Notes: generated by a model not told the origin, from the letters alone. A stretch of 64,000 nucleotides of DNA from Bog-159 sp963818855 (GCA_963818855.1 CAWFUH010000011.1:1-64000), one strand, 5' to 3'. Positions 27,637-37,215 are shown, counted from the stretch's first letter. Numbers and translations are program-made.

Positions 27637-30600
27637 ATGACTGACTCGCAGGCACTTCGTCGGTGCAGTTCTATTTTCTTGCTGGTAGTGGCCATCTTAT
27701 GCGCGCCTCTCGCCAGAGCCCAAAATTCCAATACAGGAGAGATCAAAGGCTCCGTGACGGATTCCACGGGAGCCCTTATACCCGGCGCGGTGGTCTCGAT
27801 CAAGAATGTGCAGACCGGCGTGGTCACTCCAACCAGCACGAACCAGTCGGGCGTGTATGATGTTCCGTTTCTGGCGCCGGGCGACTACACCATCACCTTC
27901 TCGAAGGAAGGCTTCCGCCACCTCGTCCGCGAGGGCATAGTTCTCCAGATCGAGACCTTGGAAGTGAGTGCCGCGCTCCAGATCGGCACCTCCACTCAGG
28001 AGATCGTGGTCAACGCCACCGCGCCGCTGATCGAAACCGAGACCAGCGACCAGCATGTGGACTTCACCACCACCATGGTGGAGGCGGCGCCCATCGTGGG
28101 GACCGACTGGCGCGCCGAGATGACGCAGTTGATTCCCGGCGTGAACAACGGCGGCGGAACCGGGGGAGCCGGTGGCCAGGCTATCGGCGTCAACGGCACC
28201 CAGTCATACAATGTGAATTTTCTGATTGACGGGTCGGCCGCCACCGCCCCCAGGGACTTTAACAGCAGTAACTACTACATGCCGGTGGATGCCATGGCTG
28301 AGGTAAGTGTCAGTTCCAGTAACGCACCCGCGCAGTACGGCAACGGTCTTACTTCCATCAACGTAATCACCAAGAGCGGGACCAACCAGTTTCACGGCAG
28401 CGCCTTCGAATTCGATCAAAACACCGCGCTCAACGCCAGAGGTTTCTATAATGTGACCGGACCGAAGGCCGTGGAGCACTGGAATCAGTACGGCGGTAGC
28501 GTGGGTGGTCCGGTGAAGAAGAACAAGCTATTCTTTTTCTTCGCTTACCAGCGCAATCCTTCATCCACGCCGACTTCCGGGCTGTATAGTTACCCGACCG
28601 CCGCCATGCAGGCGGGTGATTTCTACGGGATCCCAGGCGCCACTGGCTCCGCTTTTAGCCCGGCTGGCACGCTGCTGGGGACTTACGATCCGGTGGCTGT
28701 GAAGCTGCAGACTTACTTCCCCGGAGCCAGCGCCAAGGGATGGGTGGCGGGCTGCCCCGGTCCCGTGAATGTTTCCGCCGGCACTCCGCAAACCTGCCCC
28801 ACCATCAACAACTATGTGTTCAATAGTTCCAGTCCGAACACCGACACATGGTACACGGGACGCGCCGATTACAATCTTTCAGACAAACAAAAGCTTGCGT
28901 TTACCTTCAATTACTTTCCTACCGTTACTTCTTATGTTCCGCCGGATCCTCTGTATCCCAATGACGCTACGGCTTACTCGGTAGGAGACACCGACGATCT
29001 GACCGGACAGCTATCGCATGTCTTTACGATCAGCCCCAGTGTGCTGAATGAGTTTCGCATCGGCGCAAGCCGCGAGCTCGATAAGTACAAGCCGCCGTCA
29101 CTGAATAAGAACGATCCGCAAACGCTGGGCCTGGAACCGGAGTATGGCACCAACGCCCCAGCCAACGTGTTCCCCAAAGTCAGCATAGATAGCGGCGCCG
29201 GAGTCGGCGGCATGGGCTTAGGCGCTGGAAACGGACAAAACGGTAACATCGATGCCGTTCTGGGCGAAGGATGGTACAACGTTTCCGATGTACTTACACT
29301 CATTCGCGGCAAACACACCATCAAGGTGGGCGGCGAGTACGACAAAATTTACCAGAACTACACCAGTTGGGGCGACATCACCTCCGGCAATTTTGAATTC
29401 AACGGGGGCGTCACCGGGATTCCGTACGCCGATTTTCTCGCCGGCGACGTTTATGGATGGTACGTCTATGAGTCCGACGCCACCAGCGCGCATATGTGGC
29501 AATCGGCGTTGTTCGCCAGCGACGATGTCAAACTTACCCCGCACCTGACGCTGAACCTGGGCCTGCGCTGGCAGATTCAGTCTGGGTGGGGCGTCAATCA
29601 CAATATGTTCGGCAATTACGATCCGTTTCTGCCCAATTCCGCGGATAACGGAGCGTACAAGGGCGCCATCCTGTATGGCGGGCAGAGCGACTCGCAATAT
29701 GGCGGACCGGGAACCCTGTCGACCATCCAGAATACCAATTACAAGGAAATCGCGCCGCGCGTTGGCATAGCCTGGTCGCCGCGCGAGAAGTGGTCGATTC
29801 GCGCCAGTTACGGCATCTTTGACGCGCCGCGTGACGCTGAGAATTACACCGATGGCGCGCTTGGCCTTGGGTTCAATCCGCACAACAACGGTAACGGGGG
29901 ATATGTCAACGGCAGTTACGCGTTCAAACTGGCGGTGGGACCGCCTCCTGGCACGGTCGTGTTTCCCACGCTCGCAACTCTCTCACCGGAGATCGACAAC
30001 TATAGCGGCGTCGAATACTATCCGCGTAACATGCCTACCGATTACATACAGCAATTCCTGGTAAGCGTTCAGCATACCTTCGCCGGTGGCGTGTTACTGG
30101 ACACCAGCTACGTCCACACGCACGGCAGTAACCTCAATTTTGCCACCGATATTAACCAGGCGCCCGCCAACCTGTTAGGGTGCACCGGCTATAACTGCGG
30201 GAACCCGAACCCCATATTCAATTCGATTTTCGCGCAGATCTACGATGGCTGGTCCAATTACAATGCGCTGCAAATCCGCGTGCAAAAGAGAATGTCGTAC
30301 GGGTTGACTGTGCAAGGCAATTACGCCTGGTCGAAATCGCTCGACACCGGCACGGGAAACGGGCATGGATCGGGAATTGATGTCTACCAGAATGCATACA
30401 GGCCCGGTGCTAACTATGGGTTGTCCGACTTCAACGCGGCCAGCACACTTACCGGTCAGGTAGTCTATGAATTGCCGGTTGGCAAAGGACGGCAATTCGC
30501 GCTGCACGGGATAGCCGACCAGATCGTGGGCGGCTGGCGTGTCTCGAGCGTTTTTCAATGGCACAGCGGAATTCCTTTCACGCCGGTGATCCAGGGTTCC

Positions 30601-31068
30601 GTCGCGGACGCCGTGGACCCCGGTCTCGACTCGTTCTTCAGCTCCGGCAGTGGGGCGAATCTGTATCCGTCCCTGGTTGGTAACCCGAAGGTATCGAGTC
30701 CCACGATCACGAATTGGTTCAACCCGGCCGCTTATAGCGACCCTGTGCCGGGGACTTTTGGCAACTCCGGGCGCAACACCCTGATTGGACCTGGCTTCTC
30801 CGACGTGGATTTCAGTCTCGCCAAAGACTTTCGACTGCATTGGGAGAGTGTCAAACTTACTGTCCGGGGAGACGCGTATAATGCGTTCAATCACATTAAC
30901 TTCGCCAACCCGGATGCCAACGTCGGCTACACGTGTGCGAACATGGCGGTGGCCTGCGGACCGAGCAACGGCGTACTGGCCGACAGCACCTCCGGAAGTA
31001 TCACTGGCCCGGCGGGCTATAACGGGAACAGACGCATCCTGCAATTGGGCGCGCGCCTGACCTTCTGA
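27637..31068 (+). CDS. Oar-like TonB-dependent receptor with carboxypeptidase-regulatory domain
   Basis: 1143 residues. Signal peptide about 1-28; residues about 33-115 form a CarboxypepD_reg-like domain (GEIKGSVTDSTGALIPGAVV, TNQSGVYDVPFLAPGDYTIT). The plug domain follows (about 125-240, with GVNGTQSYNVNFLIDGS), then a long outer-membrane barrel. The barrel end shows FRLHWESVKLTVRGDAYNAF and finishes LQLGARLTF with a terminal Phe. This expanded family in Solibacter-type acidobacteria imports or binds large substrates, powered by TonB. Its downstream neighbours are a TPR protein and a GH53 protein, so a plant polysaccharide fragment such as galactan is a reasonable guess for the ligand. Confidence 0.92.
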   Translation: MTDSQALRRCSSIFLLVVAILCAPLARAQNSNTGEIKGSVTDSTGALIPGAVVSIKNVQTGVVTPTSTNQSGVYDVPFLAPGDYTITFSKEGFRHLVREGIVLQIETLEVSAALQIGTSTQEIVVNATAPLIETETSDQHVDFTTTMVEAAPIVGTDWRAEMTQLIPGVNNGGGTGGAGGQAIGVNGTQSYNVNFLIDGSAATAPRDFNSSNYYMPVDAMAEVSVSSSNAPAQYGNGLTSINVITKSGTNQFHGSAFEFDQNTALNARGFYNVTGPKAVEHWNQYGGSVGGPVKKNKLFFFFAYQRNPSSTPTSGLYSYPTAAMQAGDFYGIPGATGSAFSPAGTLLGTYDPVAVKLQTYFPGASAKGWVAGCPGPVNVSAGTPQTCPTINNYVFNSSSPNTDTWYTGRADYNLSDKQKLAFTFNYFPTVTSYVPPDPLYPNDATAYSVGDTDDLTGQLSHVFTISPSVLNEFRIGASRELDKYKPPSLNKNDPQTLGLEPEYGTNAPANVFPKVSIDSGAGVGGMGLGAGNGQNGNIDAVLGEGWYNVSDVLTLIRGKHTIKVGGEYDKIYQNYTSWGDITSGNFEFNGGVTGIPYADFLAGDVYGWYVYESDATSAHMWQSALFASDDVKLTPHLTLNLGLRWQIQSGWGVNHNMFGNYDPFLPNSADNGAYKGAILYGGQSDSQYGGPGTLSTIQNTNYKEIAPRVGIAWSPREKWSIRASYGIFDAPRDAENYTDGALGLGFNPHNNGNGGYVNGSYAFKLAVGPPPGTVVFPTLATLSPEIDNYSGVEYYPRNMPTDYIQQFLVSVQHTFAGGVLLDTSYVHTHGSNLNFATDINQAPANLLGCTGYNCGNPNPIFNSIFAQIYDGWSNYNALQIRVQKRMSYGLTVQGNYAWSKSLDTGTGNGHGSGIDVYQNAYRPGANYGLSDFNAASTLTGQVVYELPVGKGRQFALHGIADQIVGGWRVSSVFQWHSGIPFTPVIQGSVADAVDPGLDSFFSSGSGANLYPSLVGNPKVSSPTITNWFNPAAYSDPVPGTFGNSGRNTLIGPGFSDVDFSLAKDFRLHWESVKLTVRGDAYNAFNHINFANPDANVGYTCANMAVACGPSNGVLADSTSGSITGPAGYNGNRRILQLGARLTF

Positions 31069-31079
31069 TTTTTTCTTTT

Positions 31080-31120
31080 GGAGGGCGGGCTTTAGCCGGC
31101 GCGGCGCTTTAGCGCCGCTG
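31080..31120. repeat. Family B repeat inside a gene cluster
   Basis: GGAGGGCGGGCTTTAGCC then GCGGCGCT-TT-AGCGCCGC. It begins 12 bases after the TonB receptor stop and ends 45 bases before the TPR gene, so it may act as an mRNA processing or attenuation point between them. Confidence 0.8.
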
Positions 31121-31164
31121 TGGAAGTCTGTATGTCATGATGATAGAGAGATAGCGGTCCTCCA

Positions 31165-32343
31165 ATGAAAGGTCTCCTGGCTTCGATCCTCGTGCTTCTA
31201 ATATGCGCCGTCCCAGCCGCGGCGCAAACATCAGACCTTCACGATCACCTGAGCAAGGCGGCCGCATACCTCAAAGCGAATGACCCGAACGCCGCGGTGA
31301 AGGAGTTCGAAGCGGTCCTGGTACTGGATCCCGCCAACGTCGAGGCAAACGCCAACTTAGGTGTAATAGCATTTTTCCGGAGTGATTATCAAAGCGCCTC
31401 ACAGTATCTGCGCAAAGCTCTGGCGACAGATCCTTCCTTAGCGAAAACGCAAGCTCTCCTGGGAATCTGCGAGAGACGCCTCGGACAGAGTTCCGCGCAA
31501 ACGCTGCTCGAAAAATCGTTTCCCAAGCTAAAAGATAAGAAGCTGCAAATCCAGGCGGGATTGGAACTCGCCGATATTTATTACCAGCAGGGTAACATCG
31601 ACAGCGCGGCGTTTGTGATGCGGTCGCTGGTAGATATCGATCCGGATAACATCGAAGTCTTATATATGGCGCAGCGGGCTTACTCCGACTTGGCCGACGA
31701 TACACTGAACAAGCTGGCCATCCTCGCCCCCGGGTCGGCCCGTATGCAGCAGGTGATTGCGGAACGTCTCATCAACGAAGGAGACCTGAAAGGCGCCGTC
31801 GAACATTACCGGAAGGCGCTCGCGATCAATCCCCGTCTGCCAGGCGTACACTTCGAGCTGGCCGAGGCCATCCTCGAATCTGCGCCCAACGACCCGCCCA
31901 CGCAGGCCGCTGCCGAAACGGAACTGCAAACAGCCCTGACGTCCGAAGGCGATAGCGCCGCGATCGAATGCATGTTAGCCCGGATTGCTTTTCGGCGTTC
32001 CGATCTGGACCGCGCTTACTCCCATTACAACCGTGCCTTCAGTCTGAATCCGGCAAGCGGGGAAGCCCAGTTCGGCCTCGGCCGGCTGCTGGCAAACATG
32101 CAAAAGCCCCAGGAGGCGGCGAAATATTTGCGCATGGCCGTCCAATCGGATCCCCTCAGCGAACAGGCCCACTATCGGCTGGCCTCCGTTTGCCGGCAAC
32201 TGCAGCTGAACGCCGAGGCCGAAAAGGAATTCCGGCTGTTTCGGGAGATTAAACGGACTAAGGCAAGCCTCAAGGAGCTATACCAGCAGATGGGCAGGAA
32301 ACCGCCGGCCGAAGAGGACCAGACTCCCGATGCGGAGCCATGA
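31165..32343 (+). CDS. Secreted TPR-repeat protein
   Basis: 392 residues. Signal peptide about 1-22 (ASILVLLICAVPAAA). The rest consists of about eight to nine tetratricopeptide repeats, for example AAAYLKANDPNAAVKEFEAV, ASQYLRKALATDPSLAKTQ, AVEHYRKALAINPRLPGVHF and AAKYLRMAVQSDPLSEQAHY. A periplasmic scaffold or partner for the receptor is likely. The stop overlaps the start of the GH53 gene by 14 bases, so the two are cotranslated. Confidence 0.88.
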   Translation: MKGLLASILVLLICAVPAAAQTSDLHDHLSKAAAYLKANDPNAAVKEFEAVLVLDPANVEANANLGVIAFFRSDYQSASQYLRKALATDPSLAKTQALLGICERRLGQSSAQTLLEKSFPKLKDKKLQIQAGLELADIYYQQGNIDSAAFVMRSLVDIDPDNIEVLYMAQRAYSDLADDTLNKLAILAPGSARMQQVIAERLINEGDLKGAVEHYRKALAINPRLPGVHFELAEAILESAPNDPPTQAAAETELQTALTSEGDSAAIECMLARIAFRRSDLDRAYSHYNRAFSLNPASGEAQFGLGRLLANMQKPQEAAKYLRMAVQSDPLSEQAHYRLASVCRQLQLNAEAEKEFRLFREIKRTKASLKELYQQMGRKPPAEEDQTPDAEP

Positions 32344-34408
32344 CCAGCGGCTCCCGTTCTGCGTGTGCGTCGCGATTGTGGGTCTCCCCACCATGCGCGC
32401 CCTGAGTCAGCAGCCCGCGCAGCCTACCGATATTACTCCCCTCGATGGCGAGACCTACTATGTCCTGAATCAGCTCAGCGGTCTCCAGGCAGGTCTCGAT
32501 AACAATTCGACCGCGCCTGGCGGACCTGTCGTGCAACAACCGCGAAGTTTTACAGATCTGACGCAAAGATGGGCCTTTACCAAGCTCTCCGGCGGCCTCT
32601 GGCAGATTAATAACATCGGCACTGGCCTTTGCCTGGATAACGTACCCGGCCAACCGTATCCAATCATCAGGCGCATAACTCCACCGCGTGCGGGCTTTCG
32701 GGCGCGGCGCCCCGTCCGCGGTCAGTTAGTGCAAAATACTTGCGCGTTTGTCGATAGCGAGCAGTGGGTTCTTACTGCAACGAGCAATGGCTATTACACA
32801 ATTTCGAACCAGAGCACGGGCCTGGCTATAGATGTGCCGGGCAGCTCGATGTCGGCCGGAGCGGTGCTTGATCTGACTCCGTTATCGGCCGCGGCAACCC
32901 AGAGCCAGCAGTGGCTGCTTCGTCCCGCCTTCTTCCGCGGCGTGGATAACGCCTTACTCGAGAAGCAGGAGGCGGCCCGCGCGGCCAGCGGGTTGCCTTG
33001 GTGGAACGATGCCGGCCAGCCGCAAGATGTGATCCAGATTTTCAAGAATCACGGTATCAACATGGTCCGCCTCAGGCCCAGTTCGCAGCCGCCCTACGCC
33101 AACGTGTCGCAGGCCCAGTGCAGCGGCAATGCCTGCTATGGCGAAACAGACGCGCAGGATCTCAACCTGGCGAGACGCGCGAAGAATCTCGGCATGAGTG
33201 TCGAACTGACCCTCCTGTTCGACGGTAGCAGTTCCGCCAGTGTTCCCCCGGCGTGGACCGGAGATACGCAACTCGCCGATTTGCAGTCGGATTTGTATGC
33301 TTACGTGAAATCCGAAATCCTGTCTTACCGGCAAGCCGGTGCGATGCCCGACCTGGTGTCCATCGGCAATGAAGTCGACACCGGATTTCTGGGCTCGATC
33401 GGCAGCCCCACAGGCGCGGACTTCGGTGGTTTTGCCGCTCTGCAGATCACCGCTATGCAGGCGGTCCAAGACGCGGCGGCGGACACGTCCGCGGGTCCCG
33501 CGATTCCCGCCCCCCTCGCATGCATTCATATCACGCCGGCCTGGGACCTTTCGCAGTTCTTCACGCTGGCAAATCAGTTCAGCATCCCCTATGATGCGAT
33601 CTGCCAGAGTTACTATCCGATCTATCATGGACCGTTAACCAATGCGCAAGCAGCCGCGTCCAACCCCGACAACAAACCTGTCGAGCAAGATGTACTGACG
33701 ACCGCCGCGAATAACATCGGAAAGCCCATCTTCATCGTCGAAACCGGGGAGCATTACGAAGATGGCTTCGATGCGAACGACCCGTGGTATGCGCCGCCCA
33801 GCACCTCGCTGCAGCGCCAGTTTCTGCTGGACCTGGAGGCCGTGACCAAGGCGTTGCCGGATAACCTGGGCATGGGTATGGAATACTGGGATCCCGCCGG
33901 CGTAAACATATCCAATTCGAGCGGCGGAATTATCAACGGAGATAATCTCCCGGATGCTATCTATATCTGGAATGGATTGACGCTATTTGACGATACAGAA
34001 CCAAATGCGCCGATGCTGCTCCCGGCTACCGATGCGCTGGGCGGCAAGCTCGATCCTACCTTAAGCTATAAGTTCATCAACCTAAGCAATAGCCAGATCC
34101 TGTCCGTCCTTCAGGGTTCACTGAGCGTCGCGCCGAATAGCGGAAGTCCCGCGTCAAGCCAGCAATGGCGCATTGCCAGCAACAACGACGGTTACTTCCA
34201 GATAGCGAGTCTCTCCGGAGGATACACATTAAGCGGCAGTGACACCCAGGAACTGGAATGGGACGTCGTCTCGGCAGGCAATGGTTATTTTAATTTTGTA
34301 AATCGCGCCAGCGGCCTGGTCTTGGATTTGCAATCGGCATCCGTGGTTCTGGAACCGCAGAACGGCAGCAGTGCGACCGGGCAATGGCAAATCGTGCCGG
34401 TCCACTAG
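32330..34408 (+). CDS. Secreted GH53-type endo-beta-1,4-galactanase flanked by ricin-type domains
   Basis: 692 residues, with a hydrophobic N-terminus (about 8-26) suggesting export. Residues about 35-205 form a ricin-type beta-trefoil (repeated QxW: QRWAF, EQWVL, QQWLL). The centre (about 207-560) is GH53-like: FFRGVDNALLEKQEA, IFKNHGINMVRLRPSS, LVSIGNEVDTGFL (acid/base Glu about 348), SYYPIYHG and IFIVETGEHYE (nucleophile Glu about 471). A second trefoil-like domain occupies about 580-692 (QQWRI, GQWQI). The usual DFHYSDTWADP segment is replaced by LLFDGSSSASVPPAW, so it is a divergent member whose substrate may differ from galactan. Overlaps the TPR gene. Confidence 0.82.
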   Translation: MRSHDQRLPFCVCVAIVGLPTMRALSQQPAQPTDITPLDGETYYVLNQLSGLQAGLDNNSTAPGGPVVQQPRSFTDLTQRWAFTKLSGGLWQINNIGTGLCLDNVPGQPYPIIRRITPPRAGFRARRPVRGQLVQNTCAFVDSEQWVLTATSNGYYTISNQSTGLAIDVPGSSMSAGAVLDLTPLSAAATQSQQWLLRPAFFRGVDNALLEKQEAARAASGLPWWNDAGQPQDVIQIFKNHGINMVRLRPSSQPPYANVSQAQCSGNACYGETDAQDLNLARRAKNLGMSVELTLLFDGSSSASVPPAWTGDTQLADLQSDLYAYVKSEILSYRQAGAMPDLVSIGNEVDTGFLGSIGSPTGADFGGFAALQITAMQAVQDAAADTSAGPAIPAPLACIHITPAWDLSQFFTLANQFSIPYDAICQSYYPIYHGPLTNAQAAASNPDNKPVEQDVLTTAANNIGKPIFIVETGEHYEDGFDANDPWYAPPSTSLQRQFLLDLEAVTKALPDNLGMGMEYWDPAGVNISNSSGGIINGDNLPDAIYIWNGLTLFDDTEPNAPMLLPATDALGGKLDPTLSYKFINLSNSQILSVLQGSLSVAPNSGSPASSQQWRIASNNDGYFQIASLSGGYTLSGSDTQELEWDVVSAGNGYFNFVNRASGLVLDLQSASVVLEPQNGSSATGQWQIVPVH

Positions 34409-34450
34409 AAGCCGCCTGCTCTTCTCTTTTCAGCCAAAAAGGCCCTAATA

Positions 34451-34479
34451 TTTACTTTGCCCGCAGGCTCAAGTATAAT
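34451..34479 (+). promoter_or_regulatory. Sigma-70-type promoter for a small membrane peptide
   Basis: -35 TTTACT (34451-34456), a 17-base spacer and a perfect -10 TATAAT (34474-34479). Transcription would start about 7 bases later, giving a very short leader with GGGAGG before the ATG at 34498. The best consensus promoter I found in the window. Confidence 0.6.
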
Positions 34480-34497
34480 CAGAGCGGGAGGAAGCAT

Positions 34498-34602
34498 ATG
34501 CGTCCGCTCGACATTCCCGAGATGCTCATCGCCCTGGGCTTGGTCGCCATCCTGGCATGGGGCCTCTATAATTGGATGCATCGCGCGCACACACCGCGAT
34601 AA
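34498..34602 (+). CDS. 34-residue single-span membrane peptide
   Basis: MRPLDIPEMLIALGLVAILA starts the peptide, followed by WGLYNWMHRAHTPR. One membrane helix (about 8-26) and a basic tail, so the C-terminus probably faces the cytoplasm. Supported by a strong promoter and a GGGAGG site 6 bases before the ATG. No family recognised; similar tiny peptides often join larger membrane complexes. It converges with the sugar permease gene, whose end is 11 bases away. Confidence 0.55.
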   Translation: MRPLDIPEMLIALGLVAILAWGLYNWMHRAHTPR

Positions 34603-34612
34603 CGATTCAAGC

Positions 34613-35536
34613 CTACGCCCGTCCCCGCCGCTTCCGCAGCTCGTCCACCGTCACCGCCAGAATGATCACGCCGCCGATAATCGCCTGCTGCAGATAAGGC
34701 GATATTCCCAATAAATCGCTGCCGTTCGAAAGCAGCCCCATGATCAACGCCCCGATCAGCGTCCCGATCACGCTGCCTTCGCCGCCATGCAAGCTGCCGC
34801 CGCCGATGACCACCGCGGCGATAGCCTGCAGCTCGTAGCCATTGCCGGCCGAGGGTTGACCGGTCATCAGCCGGGATGCTTCAATCATGCCCGCCAGGCC
34901 CGTGAGCAAGCCGCCCAAGGCATAAACCGCGGTCGTGTTGAACCCCACCGGCACGCCTGCATAGACTGCCGCATCCGGATTACTCCCGATGGCGAACGCG
35001 TAGCGGCCCAGGCGCGTGTGCTCCAGAATCACGTGCGTCGCCAGCGCGCAGACGACCACCACCCACAGCACGAACGGCACACCCAACAGGCTGCCCTCGC
35101 CCAGAAACGCGAAGCTGGCCGGAAGGCGGGTCACCGGCAGTCCGCCGGTGATGATCAGGGTTAAGCCGCGAATGATACCCAGCGTTCCGAGCGTCACTAT
35201 GAACGGCGCGATCCCCAGACGCGTGGTCAGGAAGCCGTTCACCGATCCCCAGAAAAAGCCGGTCAGGACGCCCACCAGGATGCCCACCGGTGCCGGCATG
35301 CCGTGTTCCATGGCCATGCCGCCCAGCACGCCGCACATCGCCAGCATGGCCCCCACGGAAAGATCGATGCCGCCGGCGATGATGATCAGCGTCATGCCCA
35401 GCGACATGATGTTAATCACGGCCGTCTGCCGCACCACGCTCGATAGATTCGTCTCAGTCAGGAAATGCGGCGAAGCGATCGCCAGCGCCACGAACAGAAC
35501 GATCAGGCTCAAGAAAGGCAGCAGCCGCTGCATCAT
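34613..35536 (-). CDS. Sugar ABC transporter permease (RbsC type)
   Basis: 307 residues, about ten membrane helices. BPD_transp_2 family landmarks: NIMSLGMTLIIIAGGIDLSV, PFIVTLGTLGIIRGLTLIIT, GRYAFAIGSNPDAAVYAGVP and AAVVIGGGSLHGGEGSVIGT. Part of a CUT2-type monosaccharide importer. Start overlaps the ATPase stop (ATGA). The periplasmic binding protein is not adjacent: downstream lies the small peptide gene, upstream the tRNA. Confidence 0.92.
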   Translation of the reverse strand: MMQRLLPFLSLIVLFVALAIASPHFLTETNLSSVVRQTAVINIMSLGMTLIIIAGGIDLSVGAMLAMCGVLGGMAMEHGMPAPVGILVGVLTGFFWGSVNGFLTTRLGIAPFIVTLGTLGIIRGLTLIITGGLPVTRLPASFAFLGEGSLLGVPFVLWVVVVCALATHVILEHTRLGRYAFAIGSNPDAAVYAGVPVGFNTTAVYALGGLLTGLAGMIEASRLMTGQPSAGNGYELQAIAAVVIGGGSLHGGEGSVIGTLIGALIMGLLSNGSDLLGISPYLQQAIIGGVIILAVTVDELRKRRGRA

Positions 35537-37023
35537 GCCGCGGGCTCCCGTTCAAGCGCGGCCAGGCGCATGATTTCCTCTTGCGTCGTGCTTCCCGGCA
35601 ATTCGCCGCTGATCGACCCCCGTCGCATCACCAGGATGCGGTCGGCCACCTGTAGCAGTTCCTGCATCTCCGAGCTCACCATCAGCACGGCGGCTCCGCC
35701 GCGCGCCAGTTCATCCATCAATTCGAACACCTCGATCTTCGCGCCCACATCGATGCCGCGTGTAGGCTCATCGAACAGAAACACGCGCGCGCGCCGGAAC
35801 AGCCATTTGGCGATCACCACTTTCTGTTGATTGCCGCCGCTCAAGCGCCCAGCCGCTTGCCGTCCGGAGGATGCCCGAATGCGCAGGCGCCCGATGTAGT
35901 CCGCCGTCACGCGGCCTTGCGCCGGCCCGTCAATGAAGCCCAGCCGGCAGATCTGGCGCAGGTTCGCCATGGTGATGTTATATGCAATGGGCAGCCGTAG
36001 CGCCAGACCTGTTTTTTGCCGGTCCTCGCTGACCAGCGCGATGCCGGCCGCCACTGCTTCCCGCGGCGACTGTATGCGTACCGGCCGGCCAGCCACGAAG
36101 ACTTCGCCGGCATCCAGCGGGTCCACTCCGAAAATCGCACGGCACGTTTCGGTTCGGCCGGCGCCGATCAGGCCGGCCAGCCCCACAATCTCGCCGGCCC
36201 GCAGCGAAAATGAGACGCCCCGGAATGCGCCGCCCCGCGAAATGCCTTCCACGCGCAGCAACTCCGCACCAGGCGTCACCGGCTGGCGCTGATAGATCGA
36301 CACCATCTCGCGGCCTACCATATATTGAATGATGCGGTCGGTGGAGACGTCCGCCAGAGCGCCGCTATGCACGGTGGCGCCATCGCGCAGGATAGTAACG
36401 CGGTCGCCGATCACGCGCAGTTCCTCCAGCCGGTGCGTGATGTAGATCACGCCCATGCCCCGCGCGCGCAGGGTACGCACGATGCGAAATACTTCATCGG
36501 TCTCCGCGCCCGAAAGCGATGATGTGGGCTCATCGAAGATCAACAGGCTGGAACCGTGCTGGATGGCGCGGCAGATGCCCACCAGTTGTTTGCCCGCCGG
36601 ACTGAGCCGTTCGACGCGCCCGGTGGCGTCGAGCGGGAAATGGTGCTCTTCGATCATGCGGGCCGCCTGCTCGATCATGCGCCGCCGGTTCACCCAGCCG
36701 AATGGAAGCCGCTCCTCGCGTCCCAGGAAGATGTTTTCCGCCACCGACAAGTGCGGCGCCAGCAGCGACTCCTGATGCACCATGGCGATGCCGGCCGCCG
36801 CGGCCTCCGCGGGCGTGCGAAAAGCGGCGTCGCGTCCCTGCCACAGCATGCGCCCCTTATCCCGGTGCTCCATCCCCGCCACAATCTTCATCAGTGTGGA
36901 TTTCCCCGCGCCGTTCTCGCCCAGCAGCAGGTGCACTTCGCCCGCCTCCACGCCGAGGTTGCCATCGCGCAGAGCGGTCACACCGCCGAACCGTTTCTGG
37001 ATGCCGTTCAGATCAAGGAGCAT
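35533..37023 (-). CDS. Sugar ABC transporter ATPase with two nucleotide-binding domains (RbsA type)
   Basis: 496 residues from ATG 37023. First ABC domain: LLGENGAGKSTLMKIVAGME (Walker A), LSPAGKQLVGI (signature, variant) and LLIFDEPTSSL. Second domain: LAGLIGAGRTETCRAIFG with a degenerate Walker A, LSGGNQQKVVIAKWLFR signature and VFLFDEPTRGIDVG. The twin-domain layout with a degenerate second site is that of RbsA/MglA/XylG. The frame is open further upstream, but that would run antisense through the tRNA and pntAA. Sugar unknown. Confidence 0.93.
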   Translation of the reverse strand: MLLDLNGIQKRFGGVTALRDGNLGVEAGEVHLLLGENGAGKSTLMKIVAGMEHRDKGRMLWQGRDAAFRTPAEAAAAGIAMVHQESLLAPHLSVAENIFLGREERLPFGWVNRRRMIEQAARMIEEHHFPLDATGRVERLSPAGKQLVGICRAIQHGSSLLIFDEPTSSLSGAETDEVFRIVRTLRARGMGVIYITHRLEELRVIGDRVTILRDGATVHSGALADVSTDRIIQYMVGREMVSIYQRQPVTPGAELLRVEGISRGGAFRGVSFSLRAGEIVGLAGLIGAGRTETCRAIFGVDPLDAGEVFVAGRPVRIQSPREAVAAGIALVSEDRQKTGLALRLPIAYNITMANLRQICRLGFIDGPAQGRVTADYIGRLRIRASSGRQAAGRLSGGNQQKVVIAKWLFRRARVFLFDEPTRGIDVGAKIEVFELMDELARGGAAVLMVSSEMQELLQVADRILVMRRGSISGELPGSTTQEEIMRLAALEREPAA

Positions 37024-37113
37024 TGCAAGGCACAGTGTATCGTAAGTATTCCATCGGATCTGAATCGGTAGCTTCAGCCCCGCCGCTCCGAATGCTAAAA
37101 TACGATTGTCCGT

Positions 37114-37187
37114 TGGGAGGTCGTCTAACGGTAAGACTGCAGACTCTGGATCTGCGTATCGGGGTTCGAATCCCTGCCTCCCAGCCA
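37114..37187 (+). tRNA. tRNA-Gln (anticodon CTG)
   Basis: Acceptor TGGGAGG (37114-37120) pairs with CCTCCCA (37177-37183); discriminator G and encoded CCA follow. Anticodon stem GCAGA/TCTGC encloses loop CTCTGGA, giving anticodon CTG, which reads CAG. The T loop is TTCGAAT. 74 bases, all arms pair. It lies between divergent rbsA-like and pntAA genes. Confidence 0.96.
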
Positions 37188-37215
37188 ACTCCGGCCCGCG
37201 GGTACCATAGAAGAT

